Shown one piece after another: positions 34,206-45,635 of a DNA stretch of 64,000 nt; the stretch's first letter is position 1, and the number at the start of each line of letters is the position of its first letter. A program made the position numbers and the translations under genes. A model generated the notes under the pieces. It made no database searches. It was given only the letters and a program-made list of their open reading frames with translations, and was not told the DNA's origin. The stretch comes from Chytriomyces cf. hyalinus JEL632 (Eukaryota > Chytridiomycota > Chytridiomycetes > Chytridiales > Chytriomycetaceae): assembly GCA_025435555.1 (NCBI GenBank), contig JAIWWG010000047.1:206497-270496 (forward strand). The letters are read 5' to 3'.

Positions 34206-35955
34206 GTTGTAGTGTTTGCAGGTATGATGTAGGAGAAGGAGGCTGTAGCTGCTGGGGAAGGGGTAGGGTGTTGGGATATAGAATGGATGGACGGGGGGGT
34301 CTGTTTTGTAAAACGAAAGATGGGCTGCTTCTGACTGTTAAATACAGACAGACAGACTGGACGGGATGGCACCTTAATATACAAATTTTGGTTGGTTGGA
34401 ATATGAGATTTCTCATTCAAAATGAAGGATTTTCTTCTGTTTGAAATGTTCGTGATGATAAATGCAAATTGGGGATTAAAATAAAAAATAAAAAAAGTGA
34501 CGTTCGTTTTTTGGTATAATAGGCTAGGCGCAATTACGAAGCAGCGCAGAGAGTGAAAAACAATGTGTACTGTACATACATTTTATTGTCGCGGAAACCT
34601 TTTTTGTTTTTGTTTTGACAAAAACTATTTTGTTTCTATTTGCGTCTTTTACTTAAGTATCTTCTGTTTCCGTCTATCATGTTCTATTCATTCTTTTCTC
34701 TCTCTTTCTATCCATCCCATCCATCCATCCATACATACATACATACATACATACATACATCCATCCATCCATTCATCATGCTCCATTCATTATTCACGCC
34801 ATCATCTCGCTCTCTTCCTTCCATATACATCCGCATCAACAAAAGTGTGTCATCAATCACCATACACAAATTTTGAGGGCGTTCTGTGCGACCTTTCAAA
34901 TCCCGATGAATGGCACACGAGACACAAAACAGTGCCTCTCCAATCGAAAACAAAAAATGGAATTTGACAAGGTCCGACAGATTGTTTTACAAGAAACGGG
35001 AGTGGATAAAAACATGTGTATTGCGAATGTATATTGTCATCAATGGCTGCTGCTCATCCGGTCCGGTGCGGTCCGTCCGGTTCAATCGGCGGTAGTGACA
35101 GAGAGAGACGACAACACGGAGAGTAAGGTCACTTCCAAGTGTGTTGGTGTTGTCGCCCATTCATACGGATCACGGTTGCTTGACATGCATGCATGCGTGT
35201 GATTCCGGAGAATAGTCTACACTTGTCTTATTTGTAAAGAGCCCAGCCCGTTGTGGTGGTTCTTTGGCAATGAATCCTTTGGAAATAAAAGGTCCGCATT
35301 TCCTGCTTAAATGAAACAAGCCGAAAAGATGACCCTATTTAAAGTAAGTCATGGTTGGTCAAAGTGTTTGGGGATAGTCCATCCAATGTCCAAAGCGCAA
35401 ACACAATTGAAGAAAGCTTGGCGTGTTCTTGTTGTTGTTGTGAACCGACCGATGCTTGCTCTGATTTGTAAGGGTGCATTATCAATCGAAATTGCACTTG
35501 TTGTGGCGTTCAAATTGAGTGGCGTTGAAGTGGAAGAAGAATGACTGTTTGTGAGTCACTGATGCGTCGAGGTCTGATGACCTGATTATGACTCACTGGC
35601 CACGCACGCGCTTCTCACAGGTTCAACTGACACTTTATATTTATCGTAAATATTTATATTTATGCCATTCAGTAAATAAAATGAGGAAATGAGGAAAATG
35701 AGGAAACAGCCCATCCCATCGCATCGCATCGCATCGCATGCAGGAACTTTCACTGCCAACTCCGACCGAGGCCAATAATTACATTTTTAAAAACGAGCAG
35801 CAGCACAGCAATAGCAACCATCAGAATGAATGAACGAATCTGTCACTTGCCCCCGACATGGAATTTTGGACCTGGGGACCGCTTTAACGAGCATCGGTCG
35901 CACGTAAGATGTATATTTTGAATTTATAAGCAAATTTTACGTAAATTTAGATTAC
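34206..35955. other. 1.75 kb intergenic region between divergent genes
   Basis: Holds the upstream regions of the minus-strand zinc-finger gene (34205) and the plus-strand CRAL-TRIO gene (35956). Near the zinc-finger start the transcribed strand is C/A/T-rich and G-poor. There is a CATC/CATA microsatellite at about 34,709-34,774, a CATCG pentamer repeat at about 35,715-35,740, and two TGA(C/G)TCA elements at 35,552-35,558 and 35,589-35,595. No coding frame is convincing. Confidence 0.5.
34709..34774. repeat. CATC/CATA tetranucleotide microsatellite
   Basis: Runs of CATC, then about nine CATA units, then CATC again, seen directly in the sequence. Confidence 0.95.
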
Positions 35956-36931
35956 ATGACAGGACTCCGTGTCGCCAACATGACCCCAACTCCGATCCCC
36001 ATTCTGACTGCACCTTCCTCGTACGCATCCGCCACCTACGACCCCTTCCATGGTCTAAGCGAATCCGAAGCCATGTCGTTGAAAGCGTTCCGCGCTGAAC
36101 ATCTTGCCACTGTCATGCGCGGCCTGACCGGAACAGCACTGGACAATGAGGACGAGTGGACCAACGACGAGTGTCTGCTTCTATTTCTCAAGGCGGGAAA
36201 GTTTGAACTGGACGTGGCCGTGTCGCGACTTGCAGCAACAATGCAATGGTTGGTTTGATTTCAACGACGGACAACCTCGCAAACTAACCCCCCATGTGCG
36301 TTTTTTGCAATGATTCCCCAGGAGGAGAGACTTTAGACCCACCGAAATCGATCCGGCCGTCGTTGCTCCGCACTGCAAATTCGGTGACCAATTCCTTACT
36401 GGTTTCGACAAACACGGCCGTCCCATCATGTACACCCGCCCAAAGCACGGATACCTGCACAACAAGGACCCTGAAGGCTCGATCCGATACTCTCTGCTCC
36501 TGATTGAAAAGGCAATCAAAATCATGCCAAAGGGTGTCACGAAATTGACCGTCATTACCGATTTCGAAGGATCCACAATGTTTAATGGATTTGCGTCGGC
36601 CATTTACCTCAAGTTTCTCAATATTCTTGCTACGCATTACCCCGAGCGTCTCGGCGTTGCAATCTGCATTCGTCCGACTTGGTATCTCTCATTCTTGTAC
36701 GGAGTGATTGCCCCATTCATGGACCCCATCACGAAAAAGAAACTCGTCTTTATCAAAGACGCATCTCAATCCGCTTCAAAGCCGCCTGCCATGGACAATG
36801 ACGAAGTCGGGGGTTGGAGAGACTCAATTTTCGAGTTTGTCGATGTGGACCAGTTGAGGGGAGAATATGGCGGGGATCACCACTTTAATTTCGATTATGA
36901 TATTTACTGGGAAGCCTTTACAAAGCTTTAA
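35956..36931 (+). CDS. CRAL-TRIO (SEC14-like) lipid-transfer protein
   Basis: Two exons with an intron from about 36,247 to 36,323 that splits a Trp codon; stop TAA at 36929. The N-terminal helical region (FHGLSESEAMSLKAFR, DECLLLFLKAGKFELDVAV) is the CRAL-TRIO N-terminal module. The lipid-binding domain follows: FLTGFDKHGRPIMYTRPKH, VTKLTVITDFEGSTMFNGF, HYPERLGVAICIRPTWYLSF, and KKKLVFIKD near the end. The family moves phosphatidylinositol and other hydrophobic ligands between membranes and presents them to lipid kinases. About 300 residues, a usual SEC14 size. Which of several fungal SEC14 homologues it matches cannot be told by eye. Confidence 0.88.
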
Positions 36932-37008
36932 TGTTTTGTTCAAACGTAGATAAACGGTAACATTCTTTCGAAAACGATAATGGGAAAAGGCGGATTTTTT
37001 GCGTCTAT

Positions 37009-37742
37009 TCATGGGAATGTAAACTTTTCCCGCAGTCGTATGCACGCTCGAAAGTCGGCATAAATCGTTCCAAACACTTGCTGAACCCATGCGCGATACT
37101 CGTAATCAGAAATAAGGACATTGTAATCGAAATGCGCCAAAATCTACCAACAAAAAAAGAAACAGCCGGTTAAATAATCCAGCACCACGATTTTACAAAA
37201 AAATCAAAATCAAAAGAGCCAACCTTGCGTTCTGTCGAATCCATATCAGCAAGAGACACGCCACGAATTCGAAGCCGCTCGCAGATTTCCACCCAATGCT
37301 CATTCCTCCCTCCCAACGTATCATTGTGCCACTTGTGAGCAATCGCCAAAGCACACACAATCACTCGCTTGACTTGAAACGGTGGAGGAGTCAGCCCTTT
37401 ACAAGGAACAAATGCAGACGTGTGAGTGTCCAGGTAGATGCTCTTGACGTAAAACAGTGCTAGCAAAACAGTGCTTGGGTCCAATGCGTCATGAAGGATA
37501 AGTTTTGGTGCCCATGTGGACAAGTGTCTCCATGGAAGTGGGTGGTTCAGTTCGAGATGTTGCGGGTTCCTAGTGATGCGCCAAAGAACAAAGCATAGAA
37601 AGTCCGGGCTCATTTTGCGAGCGGTTTCCAATGTTCCTGAAGGAGACATTTTTGGTGATGATTGCAGTTGCTGCAGATGAAAAGATGCTATGATAGTTTG
37701 TAGGACGGTAGGACTGCTTGAGTTTTTGTATGCGTTGAACAT
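37009..37742 (-). CDS. PHO80/PCL-type cyclin
   Basis: Two exons, 37742..37224 and 37143..37009, 217 residues. The cyclin-box core is visible: ALDPSTVLLALFYVKSIYLD, PFQVKRVIVCALAIAHKWHN, and across the splice MDSTERKILAHFDYNVLIS with the DYEYRAWVQQVF ending. The phase-0 junction lies inside the conserved E...L..LDY.L motif, which supports it. Proteins of this class activate PHO85/CDK5-type kinases in phosphate sensing, morphogenesis or cell-cycle control. The start ATG is immediately followed by a Ser/Gln-rich stretch. The stop is TGA at 37009, close to the end of the convergent CRAL-TRIO gene. Confidence 0.82.
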
Positions 37743-38022
37743 GTCGCATCGTAACGTGTCGTGTCATTCAAAAAAGCATCTGCAGGGTGCAAACAAGGGG
37801 AAAACAAGGCATGCAATGACTAGCTAGCTTCATTGCTTGCGGAAACAGTGAATGACCCAGTATCCTTTTTTTTCCCCCTTCATTTCGGGATTGTCTGTGC
37901 TTGTTTACTTTTTTGCAATATAAACAAAAAAATGACCTTCAGCCACGCAGTCTTTGAATCGCGACCATCGACTCAACCCGACCCATACCTTATCGCGCGA
38001 ATTCCCCTCCATCAAACGGCCA

Positions 38023-41000
38023 ATGAACCTACTCGATCGCCTCATGACGCTCCGCTGTCAGCTACAGCCGCCGCCGTCAAGCTCGCGTCAACCATCAAAC
38101 GCGGCCGAATCGTTCACGCGCATATTTACCCACAGATTTCGAATCTCGTACCGCTTGAATGGGAGCAAAATCTGGTCCATCAAGCCATCGAAACATCAAA
38201 CCCAACAACATCTGCAGAAAGCATTACAGATCGTGAACCAGGTTTGAACACCAAAAAAAAACTCTGTGCGAAAAGCATGCGCCATTTTCAACTCAGCACC
38301 ACTTAAACATGAATTACACAGACGCATGGATAAAAGACTTGACTGTGCAAAAAACGTGCCGCAACCTACCCAAACCCGAAGACTACCCTATTCGAATTCA
38401 CATTCATCCTTTGGAATTACTCTCAGATTCTTTATACGCGCAATGTCATCGCATCACGCTCAAATCCCCGATCCGAGATGCCTTCTTTCATTGGACGTTT
38501 CTGTGCCACCAATTCAATTTCCGGACAATGGCAAGAAGCTTTGGATGGAAAGTTCAAAATGATGGCGGCAGTGGTGTTGAGAATGAGTCATTTGCCGCGT
38601 TTGGAGAGCTTGTGAAAGCGAGGATACGAGATTGCTTTCATTACCCGGACAGGTTTTCATTTAGCAAAATCCAAATAGTTTTCTATTTTTATTTTGAAAT
38701 GTTAACAATTTGGTCTACCCACCAGATTCCCTCTCCATGTGGAAGTCGTTGATCCAGAAAACCTTTTATTACTGACATTCTCCGAAATCCGCGCTGGATA
38801 CAGAAAAGTCACGCTCCTCTCACTCGAATTTGTCCCATCTCCATGGTTTGAAGTCATATCAGATTTACGCCGCGACTACAAAAGAACGCGGCGCCATTAT
38901 TCCGAGTTGCATAATACCCTTGTTCAGTCGCTGGACTTTGTGTTGAGGCATCAACCGGCGCTGCTTGTTTCTGGTGGTGTTCCGGATCCGTTGGAGCCGC
39001 AGCAGTTAAAGCCGTGGAAAGATTTGGTTGCTGATTTGTTGGAAAGCAAGTTTTTGGAGAAGGGGAAAGAAGCGCGATTGTTGCAAAGTGATGAAAAGAT
39101 TGTACGAAAAAAGTTGTTTGTGTTGCTGACTTTGCCGAAACATGAATCGCTCGAAGGTGATTCAGTTCATTTTGCTTTTGATTTACAGTTTTTTTTCGAA
39201 AGCGTTGAACGCTGATGTTTCTCGACAGTGGTTGCGGTGAAATCCATGAAGATGAATGTTCAAGGGTACGAGCGAAATGAAGATGCAAAGCGGCTGAGGT
39301 TGACGTTCACGTTTTACGCCAAGGTGAGGAGGTTTTTGGGATCACTCAAGTCAGACAGAAATGAGTGACGCATGTTTCTCACATTTGAAGAGATTCAAGC
39401 AAGAACCTCCTTCCTCATACATAATCACAATCACTGCCGCCGAAGACGTATTCTTCACTTTCACCTCAAAAGAAATCACGCCAGCCGTGTTTCATGCAAT
39501 GACATCCAGCATGAACCTCCACCATCACATTGAAGTGCCAGATCGAATGCATGTCCAACACCAAGGTACCAAACTCGACCATGATCGCCTTGAAGTGCGT
39601 CAAAGCGAGCGACGCAAGATTTTGGGGTTTCATCCAACAGAAGGTGTCGCTGGTGGAGTCGTGGGTGTTTTGGCGGACGATCTGTTGCAGCATTGCGAGA
39701 ACGAGCCCGACCGTTATAGCGCCGTGTTCAAAATTCGGAATCGCACTGTGAATCATGTTTTGGATCAAAGTGACCATACCAGTGTCAAAGAAGCTCGCCG
39801 GAAATTCATCAACAAGGGTCCAAATGAAATTGTGAGGACTTGGAAAATGGAGGATGCCGATGGTACAGCTGTGACTACTGCCACTGGAGTAGCATCGCCG
39901 ACCAAGGAGGAGAATGTTGCGGACCATTTGCAAATGAAATTTAATCACTTGCACACGCTGACTTCGAGGAATCCGCCGCAGCTTCGAAAGGCGTATCTCG
40001 AATTCACGGAAACCTGCATGTTTCGCAGCCGGAAACTGATGATTGTGGAGTTTTCAGAAAGTCACAGACAAGTTTTGCAAGAAGAGATTCGAGAGCGTTA
40101 CGACAAATTGCAGGTGGCTGCTGACATTTGGGTTTTTTATGCATGTTTTTGTCTCACTCATCAATGCTATTTTCACTGATTTTTTAAAAACAGACAGAAA
40201 TTGATTCGGTGCAGTACAGATTAGACGCTCTTTACGATACTGTCCGACGAAAGAACCCGTCTCTTTTGGCTTCTTTAACGGAGGCGATCACTCAAAATCA
40301 AAATCACGCGCCAACACCTGATCTCCCTCAGCAACCGACAAGCCTTAAAGACAAGCACACTCGAGATGAAGACAACATACACAACACGACCACTGCTAAA
40401 AGCTTGCATACCCGAACTCGAGGGAGCGCAGTCGCAACAACACCGCGTCTAGTAAATTACGCGGATCCCGGACTGGAAATCAGCATTCTCAACAGAATGG
40501 CTGCTGCCAGAAACCAGCACCCTCCTCCACGCCCTATCAGCCCTTCCCGGATCCCTGTTGGAACCCAAAGACAGGCAGAGTCGCCAAATCATTCCCAAAA
40601 GACTCCCACGTTCTTGAAACTCCGGTCCACACAAAATAGCGGGACTAGCAGGAATATCAAACTGAAGTCTGAGCGGAAACGAACACCATCTCCTCCAAAA
40701 CGCTCGCCATCAGCATTTCGCAGTACAAGCCCTGTTGCAAACGAAAAGACTTTGTTTTCCAATGTTCCAACGGCGAATCTGTTCAATGAATTTACAAAAT
40801 CCGAAGGCTCTGCAACAAGATCTCATGCCGCGTCCCCCACCTTGGTGGACTCAATGCATGCAGTCAGTCCTACAGTTTATTCAGGTGGGGCGGTTGAGTT
40901 TGGTTTAAAAAGTGGGAGAAACTCGGCATTGTCTTCAGGACGTGGTGGTGGTGGTCGAGATTCACGGCTGTCTTTCAGAAGCTTCAACAGTAGACCTGTT

Positions 41001-41093
41001 TTTCGAGCATCTGTATCTTCGCGCGAGGAGCAGGTATCATCAGCAAGCGTGAGGCCATGGCCATCAGTGTTCTCGCCAGGGTTGAAACCATAA
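38023..41093 (+). CDS. uncharacterised multi-domain protein with a short coiled coil
   Basis: First exon 38023..38241 joins 38297 in phase 0 (IVNQ-HHLNMNYTDAWIKDL). Later exons include 38726..39156, 39229 onward and 40194..41093. The start is chosen because only this frame matches the phase of exon 2. The N-terminal part has beta-rich stretches (YPIRIHIHPLELL, FPLHVEVVDPENLLLLTFSE), a middle part YIITITAAEDVFFTFTSKE, a helical stretch (HRQVLQEEIRERYDKLQTEI) and a Ser/Arg/Pro-rich basic tail. The layout of head, coil and basic tail resembles centriole or cytoskeleton proteins, but I do not recognise the family. Phase at about 39,326-39,357 requires a 31 nt intron; otherwise a first gene ends at 39366 and a second starts at 39361. 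Confidence 0.6.
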
Positions 41094-41134
41094 AAAGTGA
41101 ATAAATAAAGTGACAAATCCAGAGAAAAAAAGAA

Positions 41135-41715
41135 ATGGCCAAGGACCACAAGAAACAGTTCAAGCAGAGCAGCAAACACCGCAGCAAGCAAGTGACGGGT
41201 GCAGATGCGCTTGTGCGAATGAATTACTTGTACCAAGCGTCGTCGCTGTTCTCCCAGGGCGCATCCCCGTCTCTTTCGCGGTTCTACGCCCAATCCATGA
41301 AAACGGTTGCTGCCAGGATGGTGCTGCGAATGTAAGGCGTCGGATTTCGAATGCTTGGGCAGGCTCCCCTCGATGTGGTTTCTGTTGCTCATGCAAATGA
41401 ATAACAGGGATCCGCAGATAAAACGGACCATCTGCAAGGGCTGCTGCTCGCTGTTGATCCCAGGCATGAATGCTCATGTCGAGACAAAAGGTGATTTGCT
41501 TTATTCTGCGTTCTTGAAAGACGTGAGCCTCAATCCATATGAGCATGACAGATTCCAATACCGGGGTTCCGCACGTGGTCACCACCACATGCACACTGTG
41601 CAGCAGGACAAAAAACTTGCCCGTCACATCTAGTCACACACTGTTCATAGAGCGTGCGGGTGTGGTTGTTGTCTCCAAGGAGGAAACATCCGAAGACACA
41701 AGTTTAAAAACCTGA
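41135..41715 (+). CDS. RPR2: RNase P / MRP protein subunit RPR2 (RPP21)
   Basis: Three exons spliced in phase; stop TGA at 41713. The basic N-terminus (MAKDHKKQFKQSSKHRSK) is followed by a helix (MNYLYQASSLFSQGA, LSRFYAQSMKTVAARMVLRM). The zinc ribbon follows: KRTICKGCCSLLIPGMNAHV and, after the second intron, VVTTTCTLCSRTKNLPV. The two CxxC pairs are the zinc-binding residues of the RPR2/RPP21/SNM1 family. The protein takes part in tRNA 5' maturation, binding the RNA subunit in the nucleus. About 135 residues, as expected. It sits about 40 bp after the previous gene on the same strand. Confidence 0.88.
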
Positions 41716-43219
41716 ATTTCAAATCGCCAACGCGGCAAATCCCATCTGTCGGCAGCCACCCGAATTGCAATAAACGCAGCCTCAAGTCGCTGTCGGAAAG
41801 TGCGAATTAAAAATCTATTTATGTTTGGTGTCAAGTCAGGTGTTCAAATAAAATTGACTCCGCCCCAAAGCCATGTTCACCTGCACGTGAACTCCGACGT
41901 CTCTCCGCCAGGCAACGCGCTAACGCGCTCACCATAAGCTCAATAAAGCTCTGAGTTATGCACCCGTGCAACTCCGTGCAACGGATCATTTCATGAACAA
42001 ACATCAAAACGAGGATCAGCCCGAGAGAACATCAGCACATTTGCTTTTGCAACCAAAAATATAACCGCACTCTATCAACATACTGAATCTGCTTTGAAAG
42101 CTGCGAGCGTTTGATCGTGAGAATAGTTGCCGAAATGTGTCAATTTTACCTTTCACCCCACTCACTGCAACGCGTTGCTTTGCCCTATTGCACGTATTCA
42201 ATCCTTGCCATGCCGTGTCTGAGTTTGGTTATTCCAAGACTGCCTGTGATGAACCAATCTCAGAGCCAGAAGTTTTTCAAGGACGACCCGCCTTTCCACA
42301 GGTATTCAACCTAGCAAGTTTCTGCATTCGGCGCTGGAAACGCGGCTTCATCAGTTTCTAAGGCTGTTGGCGAAATACACAGCCCACAAGGCTGCAAGAG
42401 TGAATCTCAGCCCTTATTCAAGTCTGAAGCACCCACGTCAGCTGAGCGTGAGTATACTTGTCACTCCCCCTCTGAACAGTCCGTCGAACCTTATTCAATC
42501 TCTAAGCGTCGTTCCCCCCGTTGGACGTGACATGAGCGTGCGAGATTTCAGCGGCAAGCCCGCGGCAACCCAACCACGAAGACCACTTCAGTTTGAAGTG
42601 GGGACGATAAAGACGATCGGACTTGCGGAGATACGATTATCCGGTGTCCGGTAAAGCATTTTTGAGGAACGATCACATTAATCGCACGTGGTCGCGCTCT
42701 CCGACTCTTATCCCTTTGGTCTGAAAGCTTCCTGGGATGCAGGTCCACATTTCGGCGGTTGCGAGCATGTGCGGACATGAGGGTGGGGGTGATATGGACC
42801 CTCAGTGCTTGCAGCCACAGGGAGAGAATGCAAGCACGTTACGGAATGTAAGACACTTGCTTTAAAGGGAAGGGGGTGCGCAAATCAAGAAGCAGCAAAT
42901 TTGTCAGACGCCGTTTATTTTGTTACATCACGTGGCACTTGACCCAAACGCGGAACGCGTAACCGAGCAACAGCGCGTGCATTTTTTAGCAAGGTTTCAG
43001 GCGCGACGGTCGGCACCTACAGCGCCCCAACTCGCCATGTTCGTTTGAGAGAAAGCAAACGTAAAAATGCATAAATTGGGGGCATTGCCCAATCAAAAAT
43101 CAAAATTCATGTTACACAAGAGTGTTTCTTTCGGCCAAGGCATTCAAACCCAGCCCGACAAAAACAAAAAAGAGCTGCAACGAAATCAACCCAAAAAAAA
43201 CTGAACACACAAAAAACAC
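41716..43219. other. 1.5 kb region before the zinc-finger array
   Basis: Contains three CACGTG sites (41884, 42685 and 42929), a coding-like open stretch at 42253..42654 listed separately, and an A/C-rich, G-poor leader of about 90 nt before the first array gene at 43220. No other gene was seen. Confidence 0.4.
42253..42654 (+). CDS. coding-like open stretch without a clear start
   Basis: An open frame of 133 codons with no early ATG, ending at TAA 42652. The first third looks like real protein (FLHSALETRLHQFLRLLAKY, then TAHKAARVNLSPYSS); the last part is less convincing. An internal GTGAGT...CAG segment of 33 nt at about 42,450-42,482 is in frame. It may be an exon whose first exons lie upstream near 42,110, or chance. 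No family recognised. Confidence 0.25.
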   Translation, partial: TNLRARSFSRTTRLSTGIQPSKFLHSALETRLHQFLRLLAKYTAHKAARVNLSPYSSLKHPRQLSVSILVTPPLNSPSNLIQSLSVVPPVGRDMSVRDFSGKPAATQPRRPLQFEVGTIKTIGLAEIRLSGVR

Positions 43220-44127
43220 ATGCACCAGCCACACATCATCCCTTCATCTGCATCCTTCTCCCTCGATCTGCTCGTGGCCGCCGCGACCATGCATGCTGCT
43301 CCTGTCGCGGAGAGTGGCTTCAACTTCAAGCACCAGCAGCCATGTCCGACGGTCTCCTCGCACCCCATGTCCATCAGCAATCTTGCATTTGATTACCAAG
43401 ACACATCCGACTCCACAACTGCCATGCCACCGCGAACTGAACAATCAGCTAGTCCAGCGTGGCCGAGTTCCCACAAGCTGCTGCCAACCCTTATTTCGCC
43501 GCCGATCACTCCCATGTTCAGCAACACTAGCATCACAAAATCCCAAAGCTTCCCAACAACAACAAGGTCCGACTCATCCTCTTCTTCTTCATCATCGCCC
43601 ACGAGCACTGCTTTTGAAGACACATGTTCCCGAGAGCCACTCTACACGTCGCACTTGCCCGCCGCCGCCGCCCGCAAACATGAAATGCAAACAGCACGGC
43701 CTTATCGCAGATGTGCACCGTCATTCCAAGAAACCACTCCACCTGCCACTTCAGCACGCGAACTGTCTAATAAGGAGGACGCGGCGAGGCGGAGTGTTGC
43801 TGCCAAGTACATGTGCCGGTTCTGCCCAAAGTCTTTTAAACGGAAGCATCACGTGGAGGTGCGTTTTTGCTTATATAATGGGGACCGTGTTTTTGTAGCT
43901 GGCTGACTGAAGTCCCGCCTCTCGTTTGTCATTCCACAGAGCCACGAAGTGACACATAGCACCAACTATGATTTTGTATGCACGCTGCCTGGATGCACGT
44001 CAAAGTTCAGGTTTGTGTTGGTCTTTTCTTTTTTATTCCACTGACAAACTGGACGCTGAACACTCTTTTTGTTTTCTTTAGACGAAACCAGGACTTGCTG
44101 CGTCATTGGCGCAACGTCAAGCACTGA
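43220..44127 (+). CDS. two-finger C2H2 protein, array gene 1
   Basis: Exons 43220..43858, 43940..44010 and 44082..44127, 251 residues. An internal motif MSISNLAFDYQD at about residue 50 is related to the MNISNLID motif of later genes. A long Ser/Thr/Pro-rich middle includes a run of nine serines. Fingers: YMCRFCPKSFKRKHHVESHE, split by intron 1 right after the histidine-rich helix start, and FVCTLPGCTSKFRRNQDLLR with HWRNVKH, split by intron 2 inside the FRR codons. Finger 1 has the shorter C-x2-C spacing. Same-strand neighbour of all other array genes. Predicted DNA-binding regulator. Confidence 0.85.
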
Positions 44128-44697
44128 TAAAAAAAACATATTCGATTTGTAATTTTTCATTAAAATCCGTCATTTCACTTTTGATCATAAAAAAAACGTG
44201 GGACGCCCTTCCTGGTGAACTGTGCGGACCCAACCCCATGAAGCCGCATGAAGCATATATCAGCGACAGACACTCGTGTCAGCTCGCATAGCATAGCAGC
44301 GAGCACCTGTGTCTGTGCTTGCAGGATTGCTGTGAGTTGCGGGGGCATAAACGCAGCCGTCAAACATCCATGCTGGAACATCCAAGACACTTCCATGGCT
44401 GTCACTACTGTGTTATTGGGTAATGAGCAGGGTGCAAAAATATGAAATAAAAATTGGAATGAGTGGGTTTTTGAACCCTCATTTTGTGCAATTGAAGGAA
44501 GGAAGGTGCCGCAAAACAAAAAAATTTGAACAAGACATCACTCAATTGTCCACCAATACTTGCCAGCAAATTCCCAGTTCTTCCCCCCCTCCCGCCCAGG
44601 AAAGGGTTGAAGAGCATAAAACAAAAAAAGGAAGAAAGAAAGGAAACCACCCTCACACGCGACCCTTGAACACGCGCTCGCAACGACGTCCATAGAC
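44128..44697. promoter_or_regulatory. upstream region of array gene 2
   Basis: 570 bp without a coding frame. It contains AGCATAGCATAGCAGC near 44,288 and an A-rich stretch with GAGCATAAAACAAAAAAAGG about 90 nt before the start, which could serve as a TATA-like element. Confidence 0.3.
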
Positions 44698-45377
44698 ATG
44701 CCAAGAACCCACAGCAGCAGTAGCAGCAGCAGCAGTAGCAGCAGCAGCAGTAGCAGCAGCAGCAGTAGCCATATTATGAATATATCAAATCTGATTGACC
44801 CTCCCGACGACGATCAACAACCGCCAGAAGCTCAAGTCCTGTCTAAACGTCCTGCCGCACACCTGCCCAGCAAAACCCCGCCACGCTACCAAAAACTATC
44901 GCATTTCCCCGGTCAAAGAAACGTCTCACCCAATACGTTTTGGAGTAGCGGGCTTGTTACTCCATCCGTGTCTGCCCGTTCTTCGCCAACACCGCAAATC
45001 AATTCCCTGCCGGCAAAAAGTGTCTCGTCGTCCATAAAACAAAAAAGCGCACCCCCATTCACTTGTTTGACATGCTACAAGTCCTTCAACAGAAAACATC
45101 ACTTGGTAAAGTACATTCATTAAAATTCTCTTGAATCCCACTCACTGCTGACACAAAAAAAAAATGAACTCCCCCAATGCACAGCTGTCGCATATGGTGA
45201 CACATTCAAATGAATATAAATTCGTGTGCACGATTGGGGACTGCAAGTCATCTTTCCGGCGGAATCAAGATTTACTGGTTTGAAAAAACTATTTTTCGAG
45301 TGCGCGTTTTTTAGCGCTTGAAACTAAACAATGCAACGCTGATTCAGCGGCACCACAGGAAAGTAAGGCACAACTAA
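44698..45377 (+). CDS. two-finger C2H2 protein, array gene 2
   Basis: Exons 44698..45105, 45185..45277 and 45348..45377, 176 residues. It opens with a polyserine run of about 19 residues encoded by AGC/AGT repeats, then MNISNLIDPPDDDQQ, the clearest copy of the array motif. Fingers: FTCLTCYKSFNRKHHLLSHM (intron 1 between L and L, phase 0) and FVCTIGDCKSSFRRNQDLLR with HHRKVRHN (intron 2 just before the last helix turn). The tiny final exon is needed to complete the second finger; reading straight on gives an early stop. Finger linker is shorter than canonical TGEKP. Confidence 0.85.
44706..44769 (+). repeat. AGC/AGT trinucleotide repeat encoding polyserine
   Basis: Uninterrupted AGC and AGT codons near the start of array gene 2. 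The AGCAGCAGTAGC block repeats with a 15 nt higher-order period. Such tracts change length easily. Confidence 0.92.
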
Positions 45378-45635
45378 AGAAAGACCCAGGTTTCAACCTT
45401 TGCAATAAAAACATTTTCATATATCGATAAAACAACAGTGGAAAGGAGTTGGGGCTGGCAGGCCTTATATTGCCAATGAGGCTGACAACTCCGAGCGCCC
45501 TCCGAACACTTGCTCGGGTTCGAAAACCCAGAAAAAGGTGAACACGGCAGGGTTCAAACCCCTTCCCCCAATAAAAAAAACCCAGCTTAAAACGCTCAAA
45601 TCCCCCCGAAAACAAATACCAAACAAACACACAAT

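Noticed and set aside
34709-34774. Regularly spaced repeats that could suggest a CRISPR-like array
   Set aside because: They are simple tetranucleotide repeats without spacers, in a eukaryotic nuclear context.
34563-34967. 134-codon plus-strand ORF with His/Ile/Tyr repeats
   Set aside because: Runs through the CATC/CATA microsatellite; no start context or domain.
37931-38241. Alternative first exon starting MTFSHAVFESRPST
   Set aside because: The frame has good codons, but no donor in it matches the phase of the next conserved exon; the overlapping frame from 38023 does.
40877-41467. 196-codon minus-strand ORF
   Set aside because: It overlaps the tail of the 38-41 kb gene and the conserved first exon of RPR2 in antisense, with no recognisable domain.
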